64,000 bases of DNA from Pseudoalteromonas sp. MSK9-3 (GTDB lineage: Bacteria > Pseudomonadota > Gammaproteobacteria > Enterobacterales > Alteromonadaceae), in NCBI RefSeq assembly GCF_003590335.1, contig NZ_MIET01000032.1, forward strand, positions 1-64,000, written 5' to 3'. The position numbers and the translations under genes are program-made. The notes beneath the pieces were generated by a model, which worked only from the letters and a program-made list of their open reading frames with translations, was not told where the DNA came from and made no database searches. This document shows positions 1 through 7,156 of the stretch, one piece after another (position 1 is the stretch's first letter; every line of letters begins with the position of its first letter).

Positions 1-1
1 G

Positions 2-148
2 ACAGCGATGTATCGTTTTAAACAATTAATGGGTGATAAGCTAAAAAGTCGTCAATTCAATAGTCAGCATACTGAAACGATGATTAAAGTGAAGGCAATA
101 AATAAAATGACTGGGCTAGGTATGCCCAAATATCAGCAACAGAGTTAA
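2..148 (+). CDS. IS5-family (IS903-like) transposase, C-terminal end only
   Basis: An open frame enters from the left edge and stops at 146-148, giving about 48 residues. It contains the tail pattern MYRFKQLMGDKL then INKMTGLGMPK, which resembles the extreme C-terminus of IS903-group DDE transposases of the IS5 family. The catalytic residues would lie outside the window. An inverted-repeat-like end follows 25 bases after the stop, as expected at the right end of such an element. Whether the element is intact cannot be judged from here. Confidence 0.7.
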   Translation, partial: TAMYRFKQLMGDKLKSRQFNSQHTETMIKVKAINKMTGLGMPKYQQQS

Positions 149-173
149 AACTGAGAAGTTGATTAGGAGTTAG

Positions 174-192
174 CTATTTGATCAACAAGGCC
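174..192 (+). repeat. Probable right terminal inverted repeat of the IS element
   Basis: Read on the minus strand this is GGCCTTGTTGATCAAATAG. It is close to the IS903-type terminal repeat GGCTTTGTTGAATAAATC, which I recall from the family. It lies just downstream of the transposase stop, as it should. The left end and any target duplication are outside the window. Confidence 0.55.
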
Positions 193-622
193 ACTCGTAT
201 CTTAAAAAACGATGAAATTTAGGTAGTTAGGCAAACAAAAACCTGCATACATTCACGATTTTCAAGGGAAATACATACCGGGGTCAATGCTAACTATCCG
301 CAAGTAGTAAGCTGTTATGTAAAAATAAACAGCTGGCCTAATTCAAAGAGTGATTTTGAAGCAGAATCGCTAAGTACTCTATTAGTGAGAAATGGCTGTT
401 GGTACACCGACTGTTCCGCTATCATAAGGCTAATATTTCGTTGCAAGTTCTGTGCTGTTCACACATGGTTTTCACCTCACATTAAGCCACTTCGCGTAGT
501 TAAAATATCAAAGTGTTGTCTTAGGTTTGTTTTGATGAAACCCTATACCCACTTTGCTTCTTGTATACACTGTTACTCTACTAACCAACTGATCCCTTAC
601 TCAGTTCAAGGAATTTATCGCT
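193..622. other. Intergenic region between the IS end and the helicase gene
   Basis: No convincing gene is seen. A short plus-strand frame from 385 to 633 overlaps the helicase start, has a cysteine-rich composition with no recognisable motif and has no clear ribosome binding site. The stretch probably holds the helicase promoter and a long leader, but I see no clear regulatory structure. Confidence 0.4.
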
Positions 623-1891
623 ATGTCATTTAGTTCTTTAGGCCTATGTACCGCATTGCTCAAAGCTATTTCTGAACAAGGCTACACAACACCATCACGA
701 ATACAGCAAAAGGCAATCCCAGCAATACTTGATTTAAATGACGTTATGGCAGTAGCACAAACGGGCACAGGTAAAACTGCGGGGTTCACATTGCCCGTCA
801 TACAACGCTTATCTGGTGGCTCCCAAGCACAAGCAAATCACGTCCGCGCATTGATCATTGCCCCAACCCGAGAACTTGCAGCCCAAGTTGCCGAAAGTGT
901 TGAAAATTACAGCAGCCATATAAATTTAAGCTCTGCAGCGGTATTTGGTGGCGTGAGAATTGAGCCACAAATTGCAGCACTGCAAACGGGGTTAGATATT
1001 CTTGTTGCCACACCTGGTCGACTGATTGATTTATACAACCAAAACGCCATTAATTTTGCACAACTGGAAGTGTTGGTATTGGATGAAGCCGATCGTATGC
1101 TCGACTTAGGGTTCATCGAAGACATTACGCATATTGCATCTTTATTGCCAAAAAAACGCCAAACTTTGATGTTTTCTGCCACCTTTTCTGAAGAAATTAA
1201 AACACTGGCAAGTGGCATGTTAAGTAATCCCCAACTCGTTGAAGTCACTGCCGTAAACAGTACCGTCGATACAATCAGGCAGAAGGTATACTCGGTCGAT
1301 AAAGCACGTAAAAGTGAAATGCTGGTCCACCTAATAAAAACGAACAACTGGCGTCAAATCTTAGTATTTAGTCGTACCAAAAAAGGCGCTGATGAGCTGG
1401 TATCACAATTAGAGCGTGCAAACATTCCCGCCGCATCTATTCACGCCAATCGAACGCAGCATGCTCGAACTCATGCATTAGAAGGGTTTAAAAGCGATAA
1501 AATTAAAGTCCTAGTTGCGACCGATATCGCCTCACGAGGCATTGATATTGACCAACTTCCTTGTGTCATAAACTACGACCTTCCTGATATTGCTGAAGAT
1601 TATGTGCATCGTATTGGTCGTACCGGCCGTGCAGGTACCAAAGGGCTTGCGATTTCATTAGTAAGTACCAGTGAAGCAAAACAACTACTCGCCATTGAAC
1701 GTATGATTAACCGAACATTTAGCCAAGAAGTTATTCCTGGGTTTACACCCACTAAAAAAGCCACGGTCGCTAAATATGACGATGATGAATATGGTAATTT
1801 CGAAGCAGACCCTGCGCCTCGCCGCAATGGAAAATCTTCTGGCCGTAAGAGCCGCTCAAATATCACATCGAGCCGTAAGCGCAGAAAATAA
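623..1891 (+). CDS. rhlE: DEAD-box ATP-dependent RNA helicase, RhlE type
   Basis: 422 residues. The DEAD-box motifs appear in order: a Q-motif near the N-terminus (GYTTPSRIQQKAIP), motif I AQTGTGKT, Ia PTREL, motif II DEAD in VLDEADRMLDLGF, motif III SAT, and motif VI HRIGRTGRAG. The C-terminal tail from about residue 385 is short and strongly basic (SSGRKSRSNITSSRKRRK), as in RhlE proteins that use a basic tail to grip RNA. These enzymes unwind or anneal short RNA duplexes in ribosome assembly and mRNA turnover. AAGGAA lies about 10 bases before the ATG. Single gene followed by a strong terminator. Assignment to RhlE rather than another DEAD-box subgroup rests on length and the GYTTPSRIQ Q-motif. 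Confidence 0.88.
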   Translation: MSFSSLGLCTALLKAISEQGYTTPSRIQQKAIPAILDLNDVMAVAQTGTGKTAGFTLPVIQRLSGGSQAQANHVRALIIAPTRELAAQVAESVENYSSHINLSSAAVFGGVRIEPQIAALQTGLDILVATPGRLIDLYNQNAINFAQLEVLVLDEADRMLDLGFIEDITHIASLLPKKRQTLMFSATFSEEIKTLASGMLSNPQLVEVTAVNSTVDTIRQKVYSVDKARKSEMLVHLIKTNNWRQILVFSRTKKGADELVSQLERANIPAASIHANRTQHARTHALEGFKSDKIKVLVATDIASRGIDIDQLPCVINYDLPDIAEDYVHRIGRTGRAGTKGLAISLVSTSEAKQLLAIERMINRTFSQEVIPGFTPTKKATVAKYDDDEYGNFEADPAPRRNGKSSGRKSRSNITSSRKRRK

Positions 1892-1954
1892 GACCGTTGT
1901 AAGTTTGGCTTTCTTAGCAGCCTTTTGATCAATCGCGTAAACACCACTTTCATG

Positions 1955-1983
1955 AACTCATACTGACTTAAACAGTATGAGTT
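1955..1983 (+). terminator. Rho-independent terminator after rhlE
   Basis: Perfect 11-bp stem AACTCATACTG / CAGTATGAGTT with a 7-base loop and T-rich sequence after it, 63 bases downstream of the helicase stop. Confidence 0.75.
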
Positions 1984-2086
1984 TATTGTACCTCGGTCAC
2001 CTTTGAACTCGCCTTCCCTGAGCATTTATTAAACAGCTTGCTAAAAGAGTCTTCACTCCCCTCATACTTTTCCTCTCAAAGTAAAA

Positions 2087-2100
2087 ACTAATTAATTAGT
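2087..2100. promoter_or_regulatory. Operator palindrome 1 for the BlaI-like repressor
   Basis: A perfect 14-bp palindrome, ACTAATTAATTAGT. An identical copy lies at 2136-2149. This copy abuts the -35 box of the promoter in front of the repressor gene. BlaI/MecI-family repressors bind dyads overlapping their own promoter, so autoregulation is the simplest reading. The sequence differs from the TACA/TGTA core of staphylococcal bla/mec operators. Confidence 0.7.
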
Positions 2101-2128
2101 TGATAAACTTTTGAACTGTCGCTATAGT
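2100..2128 (+). promoter_or_regulatory. Sigma-70 promoter of the repressor/M56 protease operon
   Basis: TTGATA (2100-2105) and TATAGT (2123-2128) are separated by 17 bases. The predicted transcription start, about 2135, falls at the edge of the second operator palindrome, and the -35 box touches the first. A repressor bound to both sites would cover the whole promoter. Confidence 0.7.
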
Positions 2129-2135
2129 ATTTAAA

Positions 2136-2149
2136 ACTAATTAATTAGT
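2136..2149. promoter_or_regulatory. Operator palindrome 2 for the BlaI-like repressor
   Basis: Second perfect copy of ACTAATTAATTAGT, 49 bases start-to-start from the first and 9 bases before the repressor ATG. It covers the predicted transcription start and the space where the Shine-Dalgarno (AGGAAAA, 2147-2153) lies. Confidence 0.7.
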
Positions 2150-2158
2150 AGGAAAAAT

Positions 2159-2539
2159 ATGGCCCGTAAAAAATCGACTCAACTCACCGACAGTGAGCAA
2201 AGCATCATGGAGGTACTCTGGCAAAAGGAGCACGCCTCAGTACGTGAAATTGCAGAGATACTCAGTGAAGAAAAAGCCACGGCTTACACGACCGTGCAAA
2301 CAATGTGTAAAATTTTAGCAGATAAAGGCTATGTCGACTTTCGTAAAGAGGGAAAAGCCTTTATTTACACGCCTAAGATATCTCAAAAAGAAGCTCGAAA
2401 AGGCGCTCTTACATCCTTGTTGAACAAGTTCTTTGGTGGCTCGCCTGAAGTACTCGCTCAGCACTTAATTCAGGAAACTGACATTGAATTAGATGATTTG
2501 GCTGAATTGCAAAAACGAATAGATCGTGCCGATGATTAA
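2159..2539 (+). CDS. BlaI/MecI/CopY-family transcriptional repressor
   Basis: 126 residues, the usual length for the family. The N-terminal two thirds form a winged helix-turn-helix: LTDSEQSIMEVLW, then SVREIAEIL, then the recognition segment ATAYTTVQTMCKIL and the wing GYVDFRKEGKAFIYTP. The C-terminal part is the dimerisation region. These repressors are dimeric DNA-binding proteins inactivated by cleavage when a partner M56 membrane protease senses a signal. The partner is encoded 42 bases downstream. The two identical palindromes around its promoter are its likely targets. Confidence 0.88.
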   Translation: MARKKSTQLTDSEQSIMEVLWQKEHASVREIAEILSEEKATAYTTVQTMCKILADKGYVDFRKEGKAFIYTPKISQKEARKGALTSLLNKFFGGSPEVLAQHLIQETDIELDDLAELQKRIDRADD

Positions 2540-2581
2540 TCAGTTTTGCATTAAATATAGAGCTAAATAAAGGACTTTCAG

Positions 2582-4141
2582 ATGATAGCGCAGTACACCC
2601 TATTAACTACATTAGCATTACATCATATCGTTATTGGTAGCCTATTAATCAGTATACTGTTCGTGCTGAACAAAGTGCTGCGCTCTAGCGCAGAAATGCG
2701 CAGTTGGGTCTTAATGAGCGCATTTATCACCGCTACAATTGTGCCTATTACTTTACTATCTAACAGCTCATCAGCTAACAACAAAGTTATCAATGAACCA
2801 ACCTCCATAAATGCAAATACCAGCCCAGTCACTAATTTACTCAATAACGACGCAGCTACATCAACAAGCACCATGTCCTCACCGTGGCATATACCCAGTA
2901 AAATTGTTTTTCAATTCAGTACAATACTAACGCTGTTAATTTACATGTGGCTGGCAGGATGTATATGGCGCAGCATTTCGGTATTAAGCGCTTTTATACG
3001 TACTCGTCGACTGATCAAAACATGTAAAAGCATAGAACACGCTCGCGTGTGTGAGTTAATCCACAACACACGAGTTGAACTCTGCAGCTCAGAGCAAGCA
3101 ACTTCACCTATGGTTGTGGGCCTAATAAAGCCAAAAATCATTATTCCTAAAAATATTGTGACTCAATTATCAGCTGAGCAGCTCAGCCCCATCATCTTAC
3201 ATGAGCTTGCACATATTCAACGTAACGACATATGGTTTAACCACCTTCAAGAATTTATCGCCATCGTTTTTTGGTGGAGCCCCGTCATTCGCATACTAAA
3301 TAAACGTATTCACATTGACCGAGAATTAGCGTGTGATTTACGCGCAGTAAAACAACTTAATAACAATAAACAATATGCACAATCCCTGATTGATTGCGCA
3401 AAATTAATGATAACCCAAAACAGGAGTATCTTAGCTATGGGATTATTTAGTCAGAAAAAAGAACTCAACAAACGAGTTAATGCGGTACTTCAAAGTAAGT
3501 CTATGAGGATGCCTAACATCCTCAGTATTCTAACTGTTTGCTTTGTTGTATCAGCATCAACTATCAAGGTATCACAAGCATTTGTCCCGCAAGTGAGCAT
3601 TAATGACACACGACAAAACGCATTGCATTATTCATTACTGCCCCCCAGTGAAGGTGAGCAATTAATCGCCGCAGTTATGCGTAATGACATTACCCAAATT
3701 CAATACCTACAAAACCAAGGCATTGATATTAACACTCCTGCTGTTGGTGACGGGACGGCACTCATTATTGCCGTAAAGCAAAACAACAAAGCGATGGTGC
3801 AAGCATTGATTGATTTAGGTGCCAATGTTAATCAATCATCTAATGGTGATGGCAATCCCCTCATTAATGCAGCGATGACTAACAACCTTCACCTTGCGCA
3901 GTTATTAATTGATAACGGTGCAAATATCAATGCCATCGTACGACGCGATGAAACGCCGTTAATTAATGCCACGCGAAGAGGCTTTTTTGACATGACACGC
4001 TTACTTGTGAGCCAAGGTGCTGATGTGAACTTATCGGTTAAAACAGGTGTATCAGACGGTAACAAAATTCGTAGCCCATTGAATATGTCTCGCAACCAAC
4101 AAATCACCGATTACCTGATTGACCAAGGTGCTATTCAATAA
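2582..4141 (+). CDS. BlaR1-like M56 membrane metalloprotease with C-terminal ankyrin repeats
   Basis: 519 residues. Hydrophobic segments lie at about 12-32, 40-58, 108-130 and 312-332. The zinc-protease motif HELAH is at 207-211, with a third-ligand candidate E248 in RELACD, as in M56 peptidases such as BlaR1. In place of a penicillin-binding sensor, residues about 352-515 are ankyrin repeats (for example DGTALIIAVKQNNKAMVQAL then DLGANVN). With BlaR1 topology this ankyrin part would be periplasmic. AAAGGA lies 6 bases before the ATG. It probably senses an unknown envelope signal and cleaves the repressor encoded upstream. The catalytic assignment is from motifs; the signal is unknown. Confidence 0.85.
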   Translation: MIAQYTLLTTLALHHIVIGSLLISILFVLNKVLRSSAEMRSWVLMSAFITATIVPITLLSNSSSANNKVINEPTSINANTSPVTNLLNNDAATSTSTMSSPWHIPSKIVFQFSTILTLLIYMWLAGCIWRSISVLSAFIRTRRLIKTCKSIEHARVCELIHNTRVELCSSEQATSPMVVGLIKPKIIIPKNIVTQLSAEQLSPIILHELAHIQRNDIWFNHLQEFIAIVFWWSPVIRILNKRIHIDRELACDLRAVKQLNNNKQYAQSLIDCAKLMITQNRSILAMGLFSQKKELNKRVNAVLQSKSMRMPNILSILTVCFVVSASTIKVSQAFVPQVSINDTRQNALHYSLLPPSEGEQLIAAVMRNDITQIQYLQNQGIDINTPAVGDGTALIIAVKQNNKAMVQALIDLGANVNQSSNGDGNPLINAAMTNNLHLAQLLIDNGANINAIVRRDETPLINATRRGFFDMTRLLVSQGADVNLSVKTGVSDGNKIRSPLNMSRNQQITDYLIDQGAIQ

Positions 4142-4341
4142 CGAGAGACGTTATTTTACCACTAGCATATACCCAGTATGTCACTCAAATACTGAGCTGA
4201 CTTAGCACCCAATTAAATCTAAAGACGAGAATTCTTTTCCTAACTTATGCTTGGGTTCAGCAGACTCGTCTCTAAAAAAAGAGACTCGTATGTATTTCCT
4301 CTCAAATAGTCTTAACCAGATGCAACAAAATGGAGGCCTGT

Positions 4342-5754
4342 ATGATTTTTAACACTCCACTCTTTTTCTGGTTTTTTTGTATTTTCATTTTATTTTATGG
4401 CTTTGTGTTTTTGAAGCAAACGCCCAAACTTTACTGCCTTCTAATTAGTAGTTTACTTTTTTACGGCGCTTGGAATTATAGCTTTATCCCTTTACTTGTG
4501 GGCAGCGGTATTGCCGACTACTTCATCGCTCAAGCAATGGCTAATTCGCTTGATAAGAAAAACAAAAAGCGCTGGTTAATGCTTTCAGTAACCATTAATC
4601 TGGGTATTTTAGCGGTATTTAAATATGCCGACTTTGCCATAGGATCCGTCGCCGCCCTTCTATCTCATATTGGCTATAACGCATCACTTGAAACCCTATC
4701 ATGGGTATTGCCAGTGGGTATTTCTTTCTATACTTTCCAAAGCTTAAGTTACACCATTGATGTATATCGAGGCGACTTAAAACCACGTAAAGGCTTAGTT
4801 GAGTTCATCGCTGCGTTATCATTTTTTCCACAGCTTGTTGCTGGCCCGATCCTCAGAGCTAAGCATATCTTGCCACAAATGCATAAAATTTCTTTACCCA
4901 CATGGTTTGAAGCAAAGCATGGCTTTTTACTCATCACCGTTGGATTAATTAAAAAAACCGGTGCTGACATTCTCGCCATCCCCGCCGATAAAGCATTTGC
5001 TGCTCAGGAATCTTTAAGTACGCTAGAGATGTGGACCGGTGTACTTGCCTTTGCTGGGCAGATTTATGGTGACTTTTCAGGCTATACCGATATGGCCATA
5101 GGCCTTGCCATCTTACTCGGTTTTAACATTCCCCTTAATTTTAGAGTGCCTTACTTTGCCCTATCACCTGTTGATTTTTGGCGACGCTGGCATATTTCTT
5201 TATCAAGCTGGCTTAAAGATTATTTATATATTTCCCTCGGTGGTAACCGACATAACCAACGCACTCGCAATGTATTTATCACCATGTTGCTTGGTGGTTT
5301 ATGGCATGGAGCAGCCTGGACTTTTGTAGCATGGGGCGCATTTCATGGCGCAATTATTACCTTAACCCATTACTTGGCAAATCTAACATTTTTTAGGCGC
5401 TTCAATCACAGTAACCTATTAGCCATTAAATTTATTAAATGGGCTATCACCTTTTACTTAATATTACTTGGTTGGGTATTTTTTAGAGCATCTGATATGC
5501 ACAGTGCCATCACCATTATTGGTAACTTGCACACCATCGGCAGTGCTACGGAACTTGGCGCACATGCATGGCTTATTTTCGCACTAACCACCGTATGGGT
5601 TTTACTGGTTCATGTTATGGACCACTATGTTATTAAATCAGCTGACAAATTAGAGAGTAAAAACGGGCTATTTTGGCTTGTTATCATCGTAGGCCAAGCC
5701 CTGTGTTTATTAATAGGAGAACCGAGTAATGAATTTATCTACTTCCAATTCTGA
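4342..5754 (+). CDS. MBOAT-family O-acyltransferase (AlgI-like)
   Basis: 470 residues from this start, chosen because GGAGG at 4332-4336 sits 5 bases before the ATG; an in-frame ATG at 4330 precedes the GGAGG and is less likely. A polytopic membrane protein throughout. It carries MBOAT hallmarks: VAGPILRAKHILPQM, SGYTDMAIGLA, FWRRWHISLSSWLKDYLY, and GGLWHGAAWTF, whose histidine is residue 322 in this numbering and corresponds to the invariant MBOAT histidine. AlgI-type proteins pass acetyl groups across the inner membrane for acetylation of an extracellular polysaccharide. The next gene, overlapping by 26 bases, encodes a matching SGNH-like protein. The acceptor polymer is not encoded nearby. 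Confidence 0.88.
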   Translation: MIFNTPLFFWFFCIFILFYGFVFLKQTPKLYCLLISSLLFYGAWNYSFIPLLVGSGIADYFIAQAMANSLDKKNKKRWLMLSVTINLGILAVFKYADFAIGSVAALLSHIGYNASLETLSWVLPVGISFYTFQSLSYTIDVYRGDLKPRKGLVEFIAALSFFPQLVAGPILRAKHILPQMHKISLPTWFEAKHGFLLITVGLIKKTGADILAIPADKAFAAQESLSTLEMWTGVLAFAGQIYGDFSGYTDMAIGLAILLGFNIPLNFRVPYFALSPVDFWRRWHISLSSWLKDYLYISLGGNRHNQRTRNVFITMLLGGLWHGAAWTFVAWGAFHGAIITLTHYLANLTFFRRFNHSNLLAIKFIKWAITFYLILLGWVFFRASDMHSAITIIGNLHTIGSATELGAHAWLIFALTTVWVLLVHVMDHYVIKSADKLESKNGLFWLVIIVGQALCLLIGEPSNEFIYFQF

Positions 5755-6958
5755 TCGAGATAACTCAAACACCGGTGCACCTAAACAAAGCCGACGTGTT
5801 TTTATAAAAATCACCTTAGCTATAACGTTAGTTATGGTAACAGCTATGGGGTTAGTACGCGTTTTATTGGATGCTAACGGCGCAAATCAACAAGGTATTT
5901 TAGGGCGTGTCTTACAAGCAAAAGTAGCCCTTCCAAACATTATTGCCGAACCCAATGACCTTGTTATGTTCTATGGCTCCTCTATGGTAAGGGCTGGCTT
6001 CTCGCCCCGAAAATTTGACCGCGATTTACAAAGTATGGGGAAAAACATCACGTCTTTTAATTTTGGTTTTGGCGGCTTAAACCCCTATTACCAAGATTTA
6101 CTTTCAAGGCGTATTGCGGAGCAGTTTATCAATGAAAATAGGCAATTAAAACTGGCACTCATTGAGTTTAACCCCTTTCAAACCACCACAACTCGATGGG
6201 AGCGCGCGCAATTTACTGTTGACTCTTACATTACAATGTTGGCAAACAATGCCGAATTATGGCAAATATTACGTGAGGACTTAAAGCAGGGGGTACACTT
6301 ATACAATATCAAGTATCTTCGTAACCATGTCTCTGCTGAAATGATCACTAGCTACTATGCACGAGAAATATTCCCACCATACAAACGGAATGTATTTAAA
6401 GACCCTTTGCAGGTGAGCGCTGAGCGTCGCAAATTAGGTCGTGAATTAAGGACATTATTTAAGAAAGAATACCCTAATTACCAAGATGAAGAGTGGTATT
6501 ACCCTTGGCAAGGCGCGGGCACAATTCCTGAGGAGCGTTCTGCACATACCCTTGAAGTATTTGATAAGTATTACGCTGTTACACAAACTGACGCTCAGAT
6601 GAAAAATGACCGCCTCAGTCGTATTCGCACCACCGACATTGAAGATATGCATTTTGAGCCACACTTAATTACAAGCTTTATCAACATTGTGAAAAACTTC
6701 CAGCGCTTTTCAGACACTGTTGAAGTGGTGATGCTACCAAAAAATAGCCGCTATATTACTTATTCAGCAGCAGGAAAATTACGATTATCGCAAGCCATTC
6801 AGCAAATAGAACACGCTACTGGGATTACGATAAAAAGCCATCAAGACATTAAAGAGGTCACCCCAGATATGTTCAGAGACACCACACATCTATCCCGTTA
6901 CCGTGGTGATATTGCCTATACCGATTTCTTAGTAAAAGAATACAGCGATAGTTTGTAA
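5729..6958 (+). CDS. Membrane-anchored SGNH-hydrolase-like protein, partner of the MBOAT acyltransferase
   Basis: 409 residues. A single hydrophobic anchor at about 27-47 precedes a periplasmic domain. The sequence FYGSSMVRAG (81-90) matches the block I region of SGNH/GDSL hydrolases, with S85 the likely nucleophile. DTTH at 384-387 matches the C-terminal Asp-x-x-His pair. This domain design occurs in AlgJ/AlgX- and DltD-like partners of MBOAT proteins, which complete acyl transfer to a polymer in the periplasm. The gene starts inside the 3' end of the MBOAT gene after AGGAGA, so the two are co-translated. I recognise the fold motifs but not a named family. Confidence 0.7.
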   Translation: MNLSTSNSDRDNSNTGAPKQSRRVFIKITLAITLVMVTAMGLVRVLLDANGANQQGILGRVLQAKVALPNIIAEPNDLVMFYGSSMVRAGFSPRKFDRDLQSMGKNITSFNFGFGGLNPYYQDLLSRRIAEQFINENRQLKLALIEFNPFQTTTTRWERAQFTVDSYITMLANNAELWQILREDLKQGVHLYNIKYLRNHVSAEMITSYYAREIFPPYKRNVFKDPLQVSAERRKLGRELRTLFKKEYPNYQDEEWYYPWQGAGTIPEERSAHTLEVFDKYYAVTQTDAQMKNDRLSRIRTTDIEDMHFEPHLITSFINIVKNFQRFSDTVEVVMLPKNSRYITYSAAGKLRLSQAIQQIEHATGITIKSHQDIKEVTPDMFRDTTHLSRYRGDIAYTDFLVKEYSDSL

Positions 6959-6972
6959 ACGTAATAAGTCGT

Positions 6973-7012
6973 CGTCTTACCGTTACTTCCTGGATAGCGG
7001 TAAGACGCTTTG
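6973..7012 (+). terminator. Terminator after the MBOAT/SGNH pair
   Basis: 10-bp stem CGTCTTACCG / CGGTAAGACG with a 15-base loop followed by CTTTGTTT. It lies 14 bases after the stop codon. Confidence 0.6.
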
Positions 7013-7156
7013 TTTAAGAAAATAACAACGACTACGATTGCATATTATTTTTAGTATCTAGTTGGCATTTTCCCATAATATTCAGAGTGCTCCATATTAT
7101 TTTCATAGTTCCCCCTTATCTTCTCAGCTCATTAATTCAAGACTTCAAACAACTAT

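Noticed and set aside
385..633. 82-residue plus-strand frame before the helicase
   Set aside because: No ribosome binding site or recognisable motif, odd composition, and it overlaps the start of the helicase gene.
2159..4141. Beta-lactam resistance regulators BlaI/BlaR1 in the strict sense
   Set aside because: The protease has ankyrin repeats rather than a penicillin-binding sensor domain, and no beta-lactamase or PBP2a gene is adjacent.
4223..4285. Possible terminator between the M56 gene and the MBOAT gene
   Set aside because: Two competing weak pairings (AGACGAG/CTCGTCT and GTCTCT/AGAGAC) exist, but neither is followed by a T-tract, so I could not support a call.
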